This document shows positions 33,539 through 41,351 of a DNA stretch of 64,000 nt, piece by piece. The stretch is from UBA2387 sp019454665. Lineage in GTDB: Bacteria > Armatimonadota > Fimbriimonadia > Fimbriimonadales > Fimbriimonadaceae. Both the position numbers and the translations under genes were made by a program. Each line of letters begins with the position of its first letter. Positions within the stretch are counted from its first letter, which is position 1. The stretch is taken from the NCBI GenBank assembly GCA_045862995.1, contig BTVX01000002.1:186001-250000 (forward strand), given 5' to 3'. The notes beneath the pieces are model-generated. The model saw only the letters and a list, made by a program, of their open reading frames with translations. It made no database searches and was not told the DNA's origin.

Positions 33539-33546
33539 AAAAAGTC

Positions 33547-33575
33547 TTGCCAAATCGCAAGATGTGTGATATGAT
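33547..33575 (+). promoter_or_regulatory. Sigma70 promoter of the PEP-CTERM gene with UP-like element
   Basis: TTGCCA at 33547-33552 and TATGAT at 33570-33575 are 17 nt apart. An A-rich stretch (about 33528-33545), with two runs of six to seven A's, lies just upstream and looks like an UP element. The leader is about 75 nt and ends in AAGGAGG (33648-33654), 5 nt before the ATG. Confidence 0.7.
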
Positions 33576-33659
33576 CATCTGCGTAAGGCGCACGGCCCGT
33601 TAGAGGCCAATCAAAAGCGCATACAACAGAGCCCCGCAAGAGGCTCGAAGGAGGACAGA

Positions 33660-34346
33660 ATGGTAAGAAACACACTGCTCTTGGCGGCGCTGGCCGTCAC
33701 ATCGGTAAGCTTTGCAGACGACTTCGGTGGCGGCACCGGCGGCGCGATTCCCGACGCCACCGTTGATCACGTCACCCCAGGCATCATCTCGTCCACGATC
33801 ACCCCGACCACGGGCGGCATGACGGTCGTCAGCTTCAACAGCGTCACCATTTTCGGCCTGAACCACACGTGGGGCGGCGACGTCCAGATCAGCTTGACCA
33901 ACGGGTCGAACACGGTTAACCTCGTCCACCGCATCGGTTCGCTCAACACCGGCTTCAACAACTTCGGCGACAACTCGAACTACGGTTCGGACGGAACGAC
34001 CGGCCTCACGGGCCGCGACTACACGTTCGTGAACTCGGGCGGCGGCGACTTGCTGGCTGCGTTTGTGGCCGCTGGCGCGACCGTTGGCGTGGCTGCTGGA
34101 ACCTACAATCGCTCCGAGCACGCGTTCGCCACGGCTCCCGGCAACACGGGCCTCGACTTCACCGTCTTCAACGGCGCTGCCGCTGACACCGCTTGGACTC
34201 TTGAGGTTCGCGACTGGGCAGGTGGCGACACGGGCTCGTTCTCGGGCTGGTCGTTCAACGCCGACGTCGTCCCTGAGCCGGGCTCCATGGCTGCCCTCGT
34301 CATTGGACTGGGTGCCTTGGCTGCTCGACGCCGCAACCGCAAGTAA
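33660..34346 (+). CDS. PEP-CTERM protein
   Basis: A 228-residue exported protein. Residues 1-19 are a signal peptide. The mature part is a beta-sandwich rich in Gly, Asn and Thr; VTIFGLNHTWGGDVQISLTN and DTAWTLEVRDWAGGDTGSFSGW match the proprotein convertase P-domain pattern. The C-terminus has VPEPGS (from residue 204), a hydrophobic helix and RRRNRK, the PEP-CTERM sorting signal recognised by exosortase. It is expected to be cleaved and released or attached to the exopolysaccharide. It has an unusually strong promoter and ribosome-binding site and a hairpin after its stop, so it may be highly expressed. Confidence 0.9.
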   Translation: MVRNTLLLAALAVTSVSFADDFGGGTGGAIPDATVDHVTPGIISSTITPTTGGMTVVSFNSVTIFGLNHTWGGDVQISLTNGSNTVNLVHRIGSLNTGFNNFGDNSNYGSDGTTGLTGRDYTFVNSGGGDLLAAFVAAGATVGVAAGTYNRSEHAFATAPGNTGLDFTVFNGAAADTAWTLEVRDWAGGDTGSFSGWSFNADVVPEPGSMAALVIGLGALAARRRNRK

Positions 34347-34368
34347 GCGGGCTGTTTCGGAGGAACCC

Positions 34369-34402
34369 ACGGTTAGGCCGCAAGGTTGGGCGGCCTAACC
34401 GT
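34369..34402 (+). terminator. Hairpin after the PEP-CTERM gene
   Basis: The 13-nt arms ACGGTTAGGCCGC and GCGGCCTAACCGT enclose an 8-nt loop, 22 nt after the stop codon. The downstream sequence is TGGGATGTTTC, so the U-run is weak. It probably ends or protects the PEP-CTERM transcript. Confidence 0.7.
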
Positions 34403-34567
34403 TGGGATGTTTCATGCACACGGTTACGTGTGCCGATCAATGGTTTTGCTCTCGCTGGCTAGGTGCTGGCTGGGCGATTGGTGAAGGGGGACTAAAGGAA
34501 TGGGGGCGTCTCCAACGGGGCGCTGGGACCACGAAGTACCTCCGCCGCGCCGCGCGCGTCTGATGAT

Positions 34568-36352
34568 ATGCCGATGCGCACTCCATTGCTCGTCATCGCC
34601 GCCATTCTGACGACCTCGGTCGTCCAAGCCCAGATGTCCCTAGGTTGGACGACCCGGTCCAACGGCCCCGCCAACGGCAACGACACGGCGAGATCCGTTC
34701 TGGTGGCCCCCGATGGAGGCGCGATCGTGGGCGGCAGTTCGCAAGGCTCGGGAACGGGCCTCGACTTCTGGATCGTCCGCTACGGCCCCACCGGCACCGT
34801 CGCGTGGACCTATCGCTACAACGGCACGGGCAACGGCGAGGACCAGATCGTGGCGATGGGTGCGGACAACGCGGGCAACATCTATGCGGTCGGCCACTCG
34901 CTGGGCGCGTCCACAGGGTTCGACTTCGCCCTCGTGAAGCTGAACGCCTCGGGCGGCGAGCAGTGGGTTCGGCGCTACTCGGGGACGTCCACCGTCGGCG
35001 CGGACTTGCCCCGCGCCCTGCACGTCGAACCCGCGACCGGGGTTTGCATCGTCGCGGGTTCGGTCTCCACGCTGGGAAGCGACAACTTCGCCGTCATCAA
35101 AGTGCTGGCCAACGGTTCGCTGGCCTGGGACTTCCACTTCGACCGAGCGGGTCTGGCGGATTCCGCGGCGGCGGTCAAGACCGACGCGGCGGGCAACGTG
35201 TACGCCACCGGCTACTCGACCGCGTCAACGAGCAGGGACATGACGACCGTCAAACTCACCCCGGGCGGCGGGTTGGATCGGCTGGCGTACTACAACAACC
35301 CGTCCCTTTCGGCTGCCGACGAAGCGTTCGACCTCGTGGCCGACGACCAGGGCCGGGTCACGATCACGGGCTACTCGGCGCAAACGTCCATCCTCGAAGA
35401 CATGATGACCATCCGCTACGACGCGTCGTTCAACACGGTTTGGTCCGCTCGCTACAACGGAGCGGGGGGCACCAACGACGCCGCCTACGGCATCGCGCGC
35501 GACCCGTACGGCAACGTGATCGTGGTCGGCGAATCCGTGGGCGTCAACTCGGGCTACGACTTGATAGCAGTTTCCTATGGGCCCACGGGCACCCAGCGCT
35601 ACGTGTCCCGCTACAACGGTCCCGGCAATCGGGAGGACGTGGCGACCGCCGTCGCCTTCGATCCCGTCGGAAACGCGTTCGTCGCGGGATACTCGTTCGG
35701 TAGCGGCACGTTCCTCGACTTCGTCTTGGTCAAGTTCGACGCCGCCTTGGCGCAGCAGTACGTGTTCCGGTACAACGGGCCGGTTTCGGCCGACGATGCG
35801 GCGACCTCGGTGGCTGTGGACCGCTTTGGAAGGGTGGCCGTCACGGGCTGGTCGAACGGATCGGGCAGCGCGCGCGACTTTGCCACGCAGATGTACGGCC
35901 AGTCGGCCCCGCTCGGCGGCACGGTCACATTGCAGGACTTCGCCGGCTCCCGCAACGGGCAACCGGTCACGGTTTCGGTGGGCCCGCTCGATCTCGCCGC
36001 GACGTGGTCCGGCGATGCCACGCTCGATGGAGCAGGGAAGTTCACCCGCTCGGTCCCCTACACGGGCTTGGTGGATGTTCGCGTCAAAGCCTCGCACTGG
36101 CTCGCCCTACGGGTTCCGGGCGTGGCGGTGCATCCCGTCAACGGTGCCGAGATCGTCGTCTCGCTGGTGAACGGCGACGTCAACGGCGACAACTCGATCA
36201 ACGCGACGGACTTCCTCTTGCTGCGCGCCGCCTACGGCTCGACAGCCTCGTCGGCGAACTGGAACGCCAATGCCGACCTCGACGGGAACGGCTCGGTGAA
36301 CCTGCAAGACTTCCTGATCCTGCGCAAGAACTTCGGGCGCACCGGCGACTGA
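34568..36352 (+). CDS. SBBP beta-propeller protein with C-terminal dockerin-like domain
   Basis: A 594-residue secreted protein (signal peptide about 1-21). Eight repeats of about 48 residues (about 25-430) share the pattern RYNG-x-G-x-x-D-x-A, GN-x-x-VxGxS and D-F-x-x-VKY, the SBBP/beta-propeller repeat. A carboxypeptidase-regulatory-like beta domain (about 435-525) follows with FTRSVPYTGLVDVRVKASHW. The end (about 531-594) is a type I dockerin: GDVNGDNSINATDFLLL and ADLDGNGSVNLQDFLIL, two EF-hand-like Ca-binding loops. Dockerins bind cohesins, so the propeller may be docked on a surface scaffold; no cohesin is seen here. Confidence 0.88.
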   Translation: MPMRTPLLVIAAILTTSVVQAQMSLGWTTRSNGPANGNDTARSVLVAPDGGAIVGGSSQGSGTGLDFWIVRYGPTGTVAWTYRYNGTGNGEDQIVAMGADNAGNIYAVGHSLGASTGFDFALVKLNASGGEQWVRRYSGTSTVGADLPRALHVEPATGVCIVAGSVSTLGSDNFAVIKVLANGSLAWDFHFDRAGLADSAAAVKTDAAGNVYATGYSTASTSRDMTTVKLTPGGGLDRLAYYNNPSLSAADEAFDLVADDQGRVTITGYSAQTSILEDMMTIRYDASFNTVWSARYNGAGGTNDAAYGIARDPYGNVIVVGESVGVNSGYDLIAVSYGPTGTQRYVSRYNGPGNREDVATAVAFDPVGNAFVAGYSFGSGTFLDFVLVKFDAALAQQYVFRYNGPVSADDAATSVAVDRFGRVAVTGWSNGSGSARDFATQMYGQSAPLGGTVTLQDFAGSRNGQPVTVSVGPLDLAATWSGDATLDGAGKFTRSVPYTGLVDVRVKASHWLALRVPGVAVHPVNGAEIVVSLVNGDVNGDNSINATDFLLLRAAYGSTASSANWNANADLDGNGSVNLQDFLILRKNFGRTGD

Positions 36353-36363
36353 CCCTCTGCTGG

Positions 36364-36369
36364 TACATT
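36364..36369 (+). promoter_or_regulatory. -10 box of the aldo/keto reductase gene (leaderless type)
   Basis: TACATT lies 7 nt before the ATG at 36377. No ribosome-binding site is seen. Confidence 0.4.
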
Positions 36370-36376
36370 GGGGTCC

Positions 36377-37345
36377 ATGCACTATCGGAAGTTGGGACGC
36401 TTCGGCGTCCGCGTGAGCGAAGTGGCCGTTGGCGGCTGGCTGACCCACGGCCGTTCGATTCAGGACGAAACCACGGGACAGATCGTCCGGCGCGCCCTTG
36501 AGCTGGGCATCAACTTCTTCGACACCGCAGACGTGTACAACGCCGGCGAGGCGGAGAAGTCGCTCGCGAAGGCGCTCGAAGGCGTGCGGCGCGACGACGT
36601 GTTCATCGCGACCAAGTGCTACTTCCCGATGTCCGACAAGCCGAACGACCGTGGCTTGAGCAAGAAACACATCTTCGAATCGGTGCACAACTCGCTGCGG
36701 CGGCTCAAGACGGACTATGTGGACCTCCACCAGTTCCACCGGTTCGACCCCGAAGTGCAACTCGACGAATCGGTGCGGGCGATTGACGAACTCATCAAGC
36801 AGGGGAAAGTGCTCTATTGGGGCGTGAGCGAGTGGCCCGCGCACGAGATTTCGCGCGTCGCAGCGGTCGCTCGGGCGATGAACGCCAACCCGCCGGTCAG
36901 CAACCAGCCCAGCTACAGCATGCTCAACCGCCGGGTCGAGGACGGGGTGCTCGACGCCACGCGAGCCGAGGGCATGGGCAACGTCGTGTTCTCTCCGCTT
37001 GCGCAGGGCGTCCTTTCGGGCAAGTACCTGCCGGGCCAGCCGCCTCCCGCAGGCACGCGCGGCGCGGACGACAAGAGCAACATGTTCATGGGCGGCGTGC
37101 TTCGCGACGAAGTGCTGACCCGCGTGCAAGAGCTCAAGGCCTTCGCCGAGAACGAGCTCGGCGTCTCCGTGGCCGCCTTTGCCTTGGCCTGGTGCTTGCG
37201 CCGGCCCGAGGTCAGCAGCGTTATCATTGGGGCAACGAAGCCCGAACAAGTGGATGCCAACGCCCAAGCCGCCGGACTCGTGTTCAGCGACGACGTCTGG
37301 GCGAAGGCGGATTCCATCCTCGGCTTCGCCAAGTCCAATGCCTAA
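36377..37345 (+). CDS. Aldo/keto reductase
   Basis: A 322-residue NADPH-dependent aldo/keto reductase of the YghZ/potassium-channel beta type. The catalytic set is D54 in FFDTADVY, Tyr in DVYNAGEAE, Lys in FIATKCYF and His in DLHQFHRFD; the cofactor end is VIIGATKPEQVDANAQA. It would reduce aldehydes or ketones. The ATG at 36377 follows a TACATT box. Its stop overlaps the start of an ACT-domain gene by 8 nt, so it heads an operon with that gene and aspartate kinase. Confidence 0.9.
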   Translation: MHYRKLGRFGVRVSEVAVGGWLTHGRSIQDETTGQIVRRALELGINFFDTADVYNAGEAEKSLAKALEGVRRDDVFIATKCYFPMSDKPNDRGLSKKHIFESVHNSLRRLKTDYVDLHQFHRFDPEVQLDESVRAIDELIKQGKVLYWGVSEWPAHEISRVAAVARAMNANPPVSNQPSYSMLNRRVEDGVLDATRAEGMGNVVFSPLAQGVLSGKYLPGQPPPAGTRGADDKSNMFMGGVLRDEVLTRVQELKAFAENELGVSVAAFALAWCLRRPEVSSVIIGATKPEQVDANAQAAGLVFSDDVWAKADSILGFAKSNA

Positions 37346-37811
37346 GCAGACTGTTTTCGAAAGCAAGCGAGGGGTCAGTCGCGTCGAAGTGCGCGAGGGC
37401 TACTCGCAGGTCCTCTTCAGCGGGTTGCCCGAGCCGCTCGTCGCAAGCCGTGTGGCCGTTCTCGAGGTCATCGCCCAGGCGGGCGTCAGCATTGATTTCC
37501 TCAAGTTGACGCAATCCGGCCTGTCGTTCTTGGTTCCCGAAGCCAAGTCCGAGCAGGTCGAGGCGGCCATCCGCTCCATCGGGTACCGGTACGAGGTGCT
37601 CCAGCATCGCGCCATCGTGCTGGCCCACGCCGTGAACATGAGGGACGAGGAGGGGCTGATCGCGCGCATCGTGGGCACGGCCATCCGGTGCGGGGTGCAG
37701 ATCGACCACATCGGCGACATGCACGACCGCGTGCTCATGGTGGTTTCGGACTTCGACGTGCCGCGATTGCAGGAAGCCATCGCCCCGATCGCCGCAGGAG
37801 GCCGACCGTGA
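37338..37811 (+). CDS. ACT-domain protein upstream of aspartate kinase
   Basis: A 157-residue protein that appears to be made of two ACT domains, small ligand-binding units that sense amino acids. The first (about 9-75) includes VSRVEVREGYSQVLFSGL and VAVLEVIAQAGVSIDFLKLTQSGLSFLV; the second (about 88-150) includes VNMRDEEGLIARIVGTAIRCGVQIDHIGDMHDRVLMVV. It overlaps the aldo/keto reductase gene by 8 nt and aspartate kinase by 4 nt (GTGA). It may be a separate regulatory subunit of that kinase; that is inference from position and domain type. Confidence 0.83.
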   Translation: MPKQTVFESKRGVSRVEVREGYSQVLFSGLPEPLVASRVAVLEVIAQAGVSIDFLKLTQSGLSFLVPEAKSEQVEAAIRSIGYRYEVLQHRAIVLAHAVNMRDEEGLIARIVGTAIRCGVQIDHIGDMHDRVLMVVSDFDVPRLQEAIAPIAAGGRP

Positions 37812-39154
37812 GGATCAAGGTGATGAAGTTCGGCGGCACGAGCGTGGCCACCCCCGAGGCCCGCAATTCGGCGGCGCTTCGCGTGATCTCGGCCAAAGAG
37901 CAGGGCTTCAGCCCGGTCGTCGTGGTCAGCGCGATCGGTCGGCGCGGCGCGCCCTACGCCACCGACACCCTGATCAATGCCCTCGCCGAAGTGGACCCGC
38001 CCACCGCGCCACGCCCCCGCGAACTCGACTTGCTCATGTCGTGCGGGGAGGTGCTCTCGGCGGTCCTGTTCGCGCATCTGCTCAAGTCGCTCGGTCACCC
38101 GTCCTCGGCGATGACGGGCGTGCAGGCAGGCATTCACACCGACGGCAACTACGGCAACGCCCGCGTCACCCAGGTCGAACCGGCCGGCATCCTTCGATTC
38201 CTGGGGCAGGGCGACATCCCGGTCGTGTGTGGCTTCCAGGGCGTGTGCGCCTCGCCCGAGGGATGGTTGAGCGAGATCACCACGCTCGGGCGCGGCGGCA
38301 GCGACACCACGGGTTCGGCACTCGGCGCGGCGCTGGGCGCGGAAGCGGTCGAGGTGTTCACCGATGTGGACGGCGTCAAATCCGCCGACCCCGACTTCGT
38401 GCCTCACGCTCCGACGCTGCGCACGGTGACCTACGACGAGGTGGCCGAGATCGCCCACCTTGGCGCGAAGGTGCTGCACCCCCGAGCGGCCGAGATCGCG
38501 ATGAACAACGGCATCCCCCTGTGGGTGAAGAACACGTTTTCCGACGACCCGGGCACGCGCATCGTGCCGCGAAGCGATTACCCCGGCAAGCGGGTGACGG
38601 GCGTCACGCACACGGGCAAGCTGGTGTACCTGCAGTTCAACTTCGAATCCTCGGAGGCCAGCCACGTCCGCGAACTCCAGTCGGTCGTCTACGAGATGCT
38701 GGAGCGGTACGGAATCAACCTGTTCATGATCAATGTGAGCCCGACCGGACTCGGATTCGGCGTGCCCCGCTCGCAATACGAAGTGGTGATGGACCTCATG
38801 GACGGGCTCGTGCTCCCGCTCGACGGCGGACGCCCGGTGATCTACCTGTTCCAGATCGGCCCGGCGACGAAGGAAGTCGAGACCCAAGAGCGGTTGCTGC
38901 GCCCCCTGGGCGAACAGCGGCGCATCGTGGCCGAGGTCACCGAGGGTTGCACGATGGTCTCGGTGATCGGTCACGAAGTGCTGCAGCAGCCGGGCATCTT
39001 CCTACGGACCCTGCGCACGCTGCACGAGGCGAAGGTGCCCGTGCTCCAAACCTCGGACAGCGACCTCTCGGTGAGTTGCCTTGTCCCCGAGGCGGATATG
39101 GAGCGCGCCGTCCGCACGCTGCACGACGCGTTCGCGGGTGCCGTCGCGCCGTAG
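37808..39154 (+). CDS. Aspartate kinase
   Basis: A 448-residue aspartate kinase, the first step to lysine, threonine, methionine and diaminopimelate. The N-terminal kinase domain has VMKFGGTSVATPEA, VVVSAIGRRG, ELDLLMSCGEVLSAVL, TLGRGGSDTTGSALGAALGAEAV-type sequence and VFTDVDGVKSADP. The C-terminal part (about 265-448) holds two ACT domains with VRELQSVVYEMLERYGINLFMI and EGCTMVSVIGHEVLQQPG. The GTG start overlaps the upstream ACT gene. Allosteric control by lysine or threonine is expected. Confidence 0.92.
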   Translation: MRIKVMKFGGTSVATPEARNSAALRVISAKEQGFSPVVVVSAIGRRGAPYATDTLINALAEVDPPTAPRPRELDLLMSCGEVLSAVLFAHLLKSLGHPSSAMTGVQAGIHTDGNYGNARVTQVEPAGILRFLGQGDIPVVCGFQGVCASPEGWLSEITTLGRGGSDTTGSALGAALGAEAVEVFTDVDGVKSADPDFVPHAPTLRTVTYDEVAEIAHLGAKVLHPRAAEIAMNNGIPLWVKNTFSDDPGTRIVPRSDYPGKRVTGVTHTGKLVYLQFNFESSEASHVRELQSVVYEMLERYGINLFMINVSPTGLGFGVPRSQYEVVMDLMDGLVLPLDGGRPVIYLFQIGPATKEVETQERLLRPLGEQRRIVAEVTEGCTMVSVIGHEVLQQPGIFLRTLRTLHEAKVPVLQTSDSDLSVSCLVPEADMERAVRTLHDAFAGAVAP

Positions 39155-39215
39155 CTCCTCGGGAGTGGGAACGAGGAAGAAGGAGTGACCGGACTCCCAA
39201 GAACCGACCCCGCGT

Positions 39216-39263
39216 CCCCTCCCGAAGATCGGGAGGGGATTGATGGGAGGGTTGAACAATGCC
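39216..39263 (+). repeat. Module A, copy 1
   Basis: Hairpin CCTCCCGAAGATCGGGAGG followed by GGATTGA, GGGAGGGTTGA and a short TGCC end. Other copies are 58571-58617 (same strand) and 47016-47056 (opposite strand). Confidence 0.8.
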
Positions 39264-39328
39264 AAACTAGCTCGGCGGCGTCTCCTTCGAGACTTCGGCC
39301 CTGGAGTCGCGGGCGGTTGATGGGTGAC

Positions 39329-39363
39329 GGATTGCGCGGGCCGAACCTCAGGGTGACCCGGGG
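39329..39363 (+). repeat. Module E, copy 1
   Basis: GGATTGCGCGGGCCGAACCT, then one variable base and AGGGTGACCCGGG. It recurs 462 nt downstream. Confidence 0.8.
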
Positions 39364-39479
39364 TGGGTCGCACTTGGTCCCACTTCGGTGGGCGGCGTAA
39401 GACTTAGGGCGCGGCGAGAGGCGTGACTCTGGGAATCAGGCCTCAAGCCATGCGTCCGGAAGTCGACGCGAGTCACTCT

Positions 39480-39533
39480 GTCCGCTTCGACACCTTGGGC
39501 GACTCCGTCGCCCAAGGGCTCAGCGTGACGGGT
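39480..39533 (+). repeat. Module D, copy 1 (hairpin)
   Basis: GTCCGCTTCGACAC leads into a hairpin with arms CTTGGGCGAC and GTCGCCCAAG around TCC, then GGCTCAGCGTGAC. The stem is kept in the copy at 58777-58831 while the loop changes to TGC. Confidence 0.8.
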
Positions 39534-39628
39534 GCCACGATGTTCCCGACCCCATGCTTGTTCCATCGCGACGAAGCTCTCGCAGGGTTGGGACTCGTGA
39601 TCGGAAGCCGTCTTTGACGCGGCAAGGG

Positions 39629-39690
39629 CACGGTCTGCCGGGCAGATACGCCCCTCAGAAGGCAACGGGAGCGGGCCCGGACAGACCGTG
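39629..39690 (+). repeat. Module C, copy 1
   Basis: A 62-bp element with ends CACGGTCTG and CAGACCGTG, a perfect inverted repeat, and a right flank GCACCCC. The interior is not conserved except near the ends. Other copies are at 46825-46887, 46906-46966 and 58673-58735. Confidence 0.8.
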
Positions 39691-39790
39691 GCACCCCGGA
39701 TCGAGGAGGTTGGCTGGCTCCCTGGTCACGATCCCCCGCGTTCGCCTTCGAGACTTCGGTCCGGGGGGTTGGGGGCCGTGGCAACGTGCT

Positions 39791-39824
39791 GGATTGCGCG
39801 GGCCGAACCTGAGGGTGACCCGGG
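39791..39824 (+). repeat. Module E, copy 2
   Basis: Second copy of the GGATTGCGCGGGCCGAACCT module, one base different from the copy at 39329. Confidence 0.8.
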
Positions 39825-40001
39825 TTTGGCGACAAGCCCACGGTCTGCCCGCCCAGGTGCTCGGTCACCGTTTGGCAGATGGTCGGCCCGCATCCGCTAG
39901 GCCGAATGCAGGAGGCGCTTCCGATAGGGCGAACGTCTCTGTGAGTAGAGCCGCTCGCCCGACGCGCGCGTCGGACATGCAGGTTCGCTTGGAAGCGGAA
40001 C

Positions 40002-41351
40002 ATGACCGAAGCCTTGCCTTGGCTCCTCCTCGTCGCTGCGCTCGTCGCCATACCTTTGGCACGCCCCAAAGAGCCCACTTCACCCGCCAAACCCCTCTCT
40101 CTGGTTGGTCCGGTCGTCTTCGGATTGTTGGCGCTTGCCCTTGCCTTTGGGGCCGGGGCGTCGGAAGTGGTCCGCAACGCGGCCCTCGCCTTTGCCCTCG
40201 CCGTGGTGGTCGCGCGCGGTTTGGCCCTCGCGCCCGCTTCGCTGGCGCTCGGTGGCAACCAGGCGTTCGCCTACGGCATCGGTGGAGCGCTGGTGGCGCT
40301 CGGCGGACTCTGGGCCGACGGAGGTCCCTTTGTGGCGGTGGGCTTGGCAGCGGGTCTGGCGCTCGGCGCGGCCCGGGGGTGGACGTGGCTCGACTTGGGC
40401 GGTGCGAGCGTGGCGCTGGTCAACGGGCTCGGCGCGAAGTCGGAGATCGGCGCGGCCTCCAGCCTCGGCACGGCCTTGGCTTTCGCCATCGTGCTCGCCT
40501 GGGTGCTTCGCTCGCTGCTGGCCGGACGAGGGCAGTCGTGGTTGCCGGGAGTCGCCGGCGCGGCGTTGGCTGTTGCGGGCGCTTGCTTGGCGGCGAACCA
40601 ATACGTGACCATCGCCGATGGCCTGTTGCTGGTGGCCGTTGCCGTGGTGTGCGCGGTCGTGGCCCGCGCCGCTTCGTTGGGTTCGGCGAGTTCGTTCGCG
40701 TCCATTTTGTGCGCCGTCGTGTGGCTTGCGGGCGCGAGCATCGCGTTCGGCTTGGCGCGCGGCCTCGGTATGTCGGTGCTGTTCGTGGTGGGCTTGGCGC
40801 TCAGCGGTCTGTTGGGCGAGACGCGGCGATTGGCCGCGATGGGACCTCTGGGCGGCTTGGTCGTCTACCGTCTGTTCCGCGAACACTTCACCGAGGCCAG
40901 TCGCTCGCTCGACATCGGCCAACACTACGCCATCGTCGGGCTGGTGGCGGCCATGCTCGTCCCGCTGGCCGTGGCGCAGTGGCGGGCGATGGCGAAGGGC
41001 CACGAGACCCCGCAAGCCGCTCTCGGCGAAGGCGCGTTGCTCGGTTTGAGCATGGCTTCCCTGGCCACGGGCATCGTCCTCCTGGCCGCGAAGGGCGCGG
41101 TCGGCATGCTGGTCGGCTTCGGCATCGCCCCCATTGCGGCGATGCTGTCCGATCAGGAGCCTGAAGAGACCCACTCGCTCGCCCTCGGTTGGGGCCTGCT
41201 GGCCTTGCCGACGTTCGCCGCCCTCGACGCCATGCTCGACCTCTCGCGCGACGACAAGGTCCAGTTCCTCGTCAAGGCCTCGGTCGCGTTGATCGCCCTC
41301 GCCATCGCTTTGACCTTCCTTTCGCCCAAGAACACCCAAGAGACTCCATGA
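40002..41351 (+). CDS. Polytopic membrane protein, 449 aa, upstream of alpha-2-macroglobulin
   Basis: No known family recognised. It has 449 residues with about 12-14 hydrophobic segments very rich in Ala, Gly, Leu and Val. Polar residues are rare; a loop with RLFREHFTEASRSLDIGQHY (about 289-308) and a C-terminal EPEETHSL are exceptions. The layout recalls polymer-exporting or carrier-type membrane proteins, but no motif decides this. Its stop overlaps the start of the alpha-2-macroglobulin gene (ATGA), so the two proteins are made together. Confidence 0.75.
   Translation: MTEALPWLLLVAALVAIPLARPKEPTSPAKPLSLVGPVVFGLLALALAFGAGASEVVRNAALAFALAVVVARGLALAPASLALGGNQAFAYGIGGALVALGGLWADGGPFVAVGLAAGLALGAARGWTWLDLGGASVALVNGLGAKSEIGAASSLGTALAFAIVLAWVLRSLLAGRGQSWLPGVAGAALAVAGACLAANQYVTIADGLLLVAVAVVCAVVARAASLGSASSFASILCAVVWLAGASIAFGLARGLGMSVLFVVGLALSGLLGETRRLAAMGPLGGLVVYRLFREHFTEASRSLDIGQHYAIVGLVAAMLVPLAVAQWRAMAKGHETPQAALGEGALLGLSMASLATGIVLLAAKGAVGMLVGFGIAPIAAMLSDQEPEETHSLALGWGLLALPTFAALDAMLDLSRDDKVQFLVKASVALIALAIALTFLSPKNTQETP

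Larger units (their letters stand above)
39155..40001. repeat. Gene-free mosaic of repeat modules, site 1
   Basis: An 847-nt stretch with no convincing gene. It contains module A (39216-39263), two copies of module E (39329-39363 and 39791-39824), each preceded by a shared CTTCGAGACTTCGG about 30-45 nt upstream, module D (39480-39533) and module C (39629-39690). The same modules recur at 46723-47265 and 58153-58906. Frames crossing it differ between sites and carry no domain. Confidence 0.8.

Noticed and set aside
39185..39900. Short open frames inside the repeat mosaics (also at 46723-47265 and 58395-58985)
   Set aside because: Frames differ between sites and are made of translated hairpin modules; none has a plausible start signal or domain.
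39155..40001. CRISPR array or integron attC array
   Set aside because: Repeats are few, unevenly spaced and in both orientations across sites; no cas or integrase gene is present. Module C resembles attC only in size and inverted ends.
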